Positions 46,405 through 50,000 of a DNA stretch of 50,000 bases are shown here, piece after piece. The stretch comes from Cristatella mucedo (taxonomy: Eukaryota > Bryozoa > Phylactolaemata > Cristatellidae), in the NCBI GenBank assembly GCA_009760855.2, contig WPIO01000015.1, positions 6,735,001 through 6,785,000 of the forward strand, given 5' to 3'. How positions within the stretch are numbered: position 1 is the stretch's first letter; each line of letters begins with the position of its first letter. The position numbers and the translations under genes were made by a program. The notes beneath the pieces were generated by a model, which saw only the letters and a list, made by a program, of their open reading frames with translations, made no database searches and was not told where the DNA came from.

Positions 46405-47212
46405 ATGTTACAAGGTGACCTTTCACTAGATGCTCACATCGGCTATGCAGTTGAGTTTGCCTTCTTTCAGCTATATTACATTTTTCTAAAATTCGGGCTT
46501 GCTTAGACAGGGATACTCTCGTCTAGATTAATCCATGCTTTTGTAACATCCAGTCTGGACTTCTCTAACTTACTTCTCATGCAAGTCTTTCAGCTTGTGA
46601 AATAAGCCACTTATAGTTGGTGCAAAACTATGTAGCTAGGTTTGTCTGTCGTAAGCAGCGCAGTTGCCACATCTCACCACTTCTCGCCGACCTGCACTGA
46701 CTCCCACTCGAGAATTTCGAATACAATAGAATTTCGAATACAATAGAATTTCGTCTACAAGGCTGTGTCAGTCACTCTTAGGTTACTATCTCTGGCTCCG
46801 GCCTCCCTATCAGAACTATTTATCCTCCAGGCAACGTGACACCCGTTTTTTCTTACTCAAATCGTTTAGCTATACCTCGTACAAACCTCAAATCCTTTGG
46901 AGACCGTGCCTTTAGCTCGTATGCCCCCAAACCCTGAAGCTCACTCCCGACTGACGTCACGACATTCCCTGACTAAGGACATATACAAAGCAGCTAAAAA
47001 CGCTCCTGTTTCTCTCAGCATTTTCTGGGTCCATGTGACTTGTCCTTCGTGTACTTATTCGTACTGACACTGTGCATGTTACCACTGACCATAGTGAAAC
47101 TTGTTGACACACTGCGTGTTACCATTAACCCTTTAATCGTGCTTCTTTTGCAGTAAGTGCATGGAAGTTTTGTTAGGGCACTATGCAAATGTGTTATTAT
47201 TATTACTACTAA
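46405..47212 (+). mobile_element. LINE subfamily A2 insertion, copy B
   Basis: Counterpart of 38008-38785: GGGCTTGCTTAGACAGGGAT, RFVCRKQRSCHISPLLADLH-like sequence, and an ATT tail near 47196-47211. Contains a 17-bp tandem repeat (AATTTCGAATACAATAG) at about 46714-46752 absent from copy A. Confidence 0.78.
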
Positions 47213-47859
47213 GAAGTGCTGCAGCTGTTATGGCCTTTGCCTTTGTGCAGCTAACCGTGCTGCTACTTTGCTAGCTAGCAGCATGGCTAGTTTTTGGGGT
47301 TCAAGCTGCTTTGGCAGAGAGTGAGTGAAGGCTGGCGACTAAGAGGCATTTCTGTGGGGTTTATTTGAGGTGCTTTCACATGCTCACGTGGTGTGGCTTG
47401 AACTTGTGATATGACTGAGGTGCTGCCTCTTTTGCCGCACCTTACTTCCACTTGTAATTGATGATCCAGTAGTTTGGCCATCGGATGAACCTTTACATTG
47501 CAATGGGGGTGGTTTTCTCAACGTATGTCGGCTGGGCAGCAGGCCACGCTCCATTGCCTGTGTGCCAGCTTGCTGATCAGAGGGGGACGGTTCGAAACTG
47601 CCAGTTGCATGAAACGTTGCGGCTTGATGCGCTGCATCCAGCTGGTCTTGGGTGGGTGAAAGGGGTGTTAGACTTTGTTTCGATGAAGTGGGAGGGCGAT
47701 ATCTGCAAAACCAAGCGTGGTTCTGCAGATGCTTGGGCTTAGCCGAGAGCCAGTTTGACATGTGGCGCATTGTCCGAAGAAAAGGAAATCCAAGAGAATC
47801 CAAGGAATCCGGGAGTGCATGCGAATTAAGCTACGCACCGACTTGAGTTGTTTGATGCT

Positions 47860-48766
47860 GTTGCCAGGGATGTATCACGGACCTGAAGGTTTTAGGTGTT
47901 GACATGGCTGCCAGCCGTCGTTGCTTGCACAGCAGATGTTATGCTAGCTGATGGGGGGGGGGCTTGCTGCTTGACTTTTTAGTGTCTTTTGCTTGCCTAG
48001 GTTGTCGTTACCGTTATTGGTTTGGTCCTTTTATTTCATTTAGTTGTTTGCAGATAAGGTACTGTAAGCAGTCCGGCTCGAGCCCGTGATGCATCATCCA
48101 TCGTCTGTTCGCTGCCTGCCTAACCCCACCTCGATTGGACGAGGTGCTGTCTGAAAGCATTTGATCAAGAAGTAATTTCGGCTTCGTTCACCCACCCCGA
48201 GGTCTGTCCTCTAGAGCAGAGATACTTGTGTCAGCAAGCTGTAATTTCTTTTGGGCAGCAGTCACTCGGTGCAGAGTGTCTCTTAAGAGTAGCCACACCA
48301 AGCCACCCGGATGCTTGCTGCACTTCCTACGATGGCAATGTGTCGACCGGCTGCATCCACTCAGTCCTGAGGCTTGATGGAGGTGCCTGTTGCTTGCTTT
48401 TTTTTATGGCAGTCGACCGTGATGGGCACCTACTCGTGTGTTCAGTCTGCCTCCGTCGGTCAGTTCCTGTTTGCAGCAGCAGCTGCACACCGAGCAGGCC
48501 TCTTACCTGCGGTGCTGTGCTCCTATTTCTCTATTCTGTCCTTGTCGTGCCGTCAATGGCTCATCCTACAGGCTCTACGGCCAGGGACGAGCCGTTTGGC
48601 AGTTTGGGAGTCGTCGCCCCTCGGCCGCCCTCTTTTGCCACTTCTGTCCTTCTCGTTGCTTGACTCGGCTGCTCACCGTATTGCTGCCTTCGTTGTTGAG
48701 CAAGGGTTCTATGTCACCAACCCCACCCTTTCTTCCCCCTCCCCTCCCCTTTCCCTCTCCATCATC
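47860..48766 (+). repeat. Near-identical segment of the duplication (copy B)
   Basis: Counterpart of 40741-41640. Ends in a long pyrimidine tract and CATCATCGTAG (about 48760-48770), which could be a splice acceptor or a promoter-proximal element of the acidic-protein gene. Confidence 0.65.
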
Positions 48767-48839
48767 GTAGCGGCGTCATGCCGGTGACCCTCTGCAGTGC
48801 CGCAGTTACTGAAGCTGTTGTCGTAGTTGATGGAGTAGA

Positions 48840-49083
48840 ATGGCTGCTGCTGTGTGCGCCCAGCCTGGTGCTCGTGCACTGTTCTGGGCTTCTCTGTACT
48901 TGCATGCAGTCCAGCGGGATCCGGGCAAGCGGCGCGTGAAACCTGTGGAGAAGCACCTCTTGCAACTTCACTTCAACATGTCCGAGAGTGATGACGACGA
49001 CAGCGACTTCGAGTTCAACCCAGCAGATGTTGGAGACAACGATGATGACGATGACGATGACGACGTTGACGAGAACGAGTCAG
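48840..49083 (+). CDS. Unidentified acidic protein, probable 5' coding exon
   Basis: The open frame reads MAAAVCAQPGARALFWASLY and on to KRRVKPVEKHLLQLHF, then MSESDDDDSDFEFNPADVG followed by a poly-Asp tract. Two in-frame ATGs have good contexts: 48840 (AGAATGG) and 48978 (AACATGT); the second starts exactly at the acidic block and may be the true start. The exon probably ends at a weak donor TCAG|GTCGGT (49084). An acidic N-terminus like this occurs in several chromatin and RNA-binding proteins, and I cannot assign it. A candidate downstream exon begins at 49974. The right edge of the duplicated segment stops just upstream. Confidence 0.45.
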
Positions 49084-49430
49084 GTCGGTCGGTGTTTTCC
49101 TTCACTAACTGCTTCCTCTGTCTTCCGAGCCTTTCTTTGCCTCTGTGCTCATTGACTTGCTTGGAATTTTGTGCTTAGCATCAAGCTCGCAAACCCCACC
49201 CTTCCGATACTGCCCTGTGCATTAGCACGGCATGGTGCACTTGCTTCGAGACGGCAGTTGTAGGTGGCTTTGTCGCTTCGACTTCGGCTTTGCTGTCATT
49301 ATACGTTCGGTGTAAGTTGATCAGGCCGAATCAATCCGGTGCCGATGGTGCACTTGAAGCTGTTCAGCCTGACGGTCTCTTGGTGAAGCGATCAATTGCC
49401 AGCTGTCCATTCGAATTGGAATGATGAGAA

Positions 49431-49650
49431 TGCACTTGTAAATCGCCCTCAGAGAACTACATCTCTTTCTAGCCACCTAACATATACTGTAAAGGAAGCA
49501 TGACCACATAGGTAGCGGTAACAGAAACAGTGTGAACATACCTAAGCACACAAAGGACGAATCAGGAGGACCCAGTTAATGCTGTGATGAACAGATGCGT
49601 TTGGAGCTTCCCTTTAAAGGTCGTCAAGTCAAGAGATGTGATCATTATTG
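49431..49650 (-). mobile_element. LINE family A 3' end, decayed
   Basis: GCCCTCAGAGAACTACATCT, CACAAAGGACGAATCAGGAG and GACCCAGTTAATGCTGTGAT match the reverse complement of the family A 3'UTR. One 38-bp repeat is largely lost. It would lie in an intron of the acidic-protein gene. Confidence 0.72.
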
Positions 49651-49691
49651 AGTCCATCATTGTGTACGCATACTTGTGTTCTTTTGTCTGT

Positions 49692-49693
<2 letters not shown>

Positions 49694-49736
<43 letters not shown>
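49694..49736 (+). repeat. (GT)n microsatellite
   Basis: An uninterrupted GT run of 43 bp. The open frames across it are artefacts. Confidence 0.97.
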
Positions 49737-49738
<2 letters not shown>

Positions 49739-49973
49739 CGTGTTTTCGCGCCCTTGTACACGAGATTTGCGGTCTCTTAGCTAGAGTGGATATCACGGCA
49801 CGTAGCCAACGCCAAGCGATTGGGTGGGTAGACGCCACTTGCTACCGATAGTGCTAGTTTCTAGTGCGCTGCTGCTGCTGCTGCAAAGATTCACCTGGTG
49901 CTAGCACCTCTTTTTGAACTTTTCTGAGAGACGGGCGACTGCTTGCTTCTTTGTGGCTTGCAGCGGTGCATTC

Positions 49974-50000
49974 GCATTGCACCATGCACCGCGCCCCGAG
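49974..50000 (+). CDS. Possible next exon of the acidic-protein gene (cut by window end)
   Basis: A pyrimidine-rich tract ends in ggcttgcag| at about 49972-49973, a strong splice acceptor. The following 27 bases are open in more than one frame. Linking it to the 48.84-49.08 kb exon is inference. Confidence 0.25.

Larger units (their letters stand above)
41664..48766. repeat. Tandem segmental duplication, unit B
   Basis: Colinear with unit A, directly adjacent and in the same orientation. Its own insertions: 42013-42256 (LINE B), 44070-44740 (LINE A with a nested tail) and about 45500-45900 (extra sequence). Small tandem duplications at about 41890-41935 and a 17-bp repeat at about 46714-46752. 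Its right edge falls just before the acidic-protein exon. Confidence 0.88.

Noticed and set aside
49584-49851. ORFs across the GT repeat
   Set aside because: Produced by the microsatellite (VCVCVC / THTHTH translations).

Overview
This is a piece of an animal (metazoan) nuclear genome, rich in repeats and with long introns. Two conserved housekeeping genes can be read exon by exon with GT-AG introns. The rest is mostly decayed transposable elements. The presence of L2/CR1-like LINEs, tRNA-derived SINEs, Tc1 relics and a pogo/POGK-like transposon, together with invertebrate-looking protein variants, suggests an invertebrate. I cannot place the species.

Left half (1-23.8 kb): PSMA2 (20S proteasome subunit alpha-2) lies on the minus strand. 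Six coding exons are visible between 18486 and 4099, encoding the first 177 codons plus two bases; the last exons lie left of the window. MRPL32 (mitochondrial ribosomal protein bL32m) lies on the plus strand as three exons between 18578 and 23573, complete at 205 aa. The two genes are head to head with only 91 bp between their start codons. That interval holds a perfect inverted repeat of two ETS (NRF-2/GABP-type) sites, and a YY1-like AATATGGCGGC motif overlaps the MRPL32 start. From memory, the human genes have the same divergent arrangement, so this looks like a very old bidirectional promoter linking protein degradation and mitochondrial translation. The introns are filled with LINE 3' ends, SINEs and Tc1 fragments.

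Middle (23.8-33 kb): no host gene recognised. It holds a SINE with an internal duplication, RT fragments of three LINE families (the longest copy, 26.29-28.69 kb minus, has an intact YADD), two copies of a second SINE family, and the start of a diverged satellite of about 170 bp.

Right (33-49 kb): an old tandem duplication. Unit A is about 33.18-41.66 kb and unit B about 41.66-48.77 kb. Each carries satellite monomers, a dead pogo/POGK-like transposase, a GC-rich promoter/first-exon-like island, an LINE copy that predates the duplication, and a segment next to a new exon. Copy-specific insertions can be read by comparing the units (occupied versus empty sites, some with target-site duplications). 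Identity is very uneven: a 251-bp block is identical and another of about 540 bp nearly so, inside sequence that is otherwise strongly diverged. The last 1.2 kb holds the probable 5' coding exon of an unidentified acidic protein, a GT microsatellite and a probable splice acceptor at the very end.

Two themes stand out: the PSMA2-MRPL32 bidirectional pair, and a LINE/SINE partnership in which the LINE and a tRNA-derived SINE share the same 3' hairpin, with compensatory base changes between copies.
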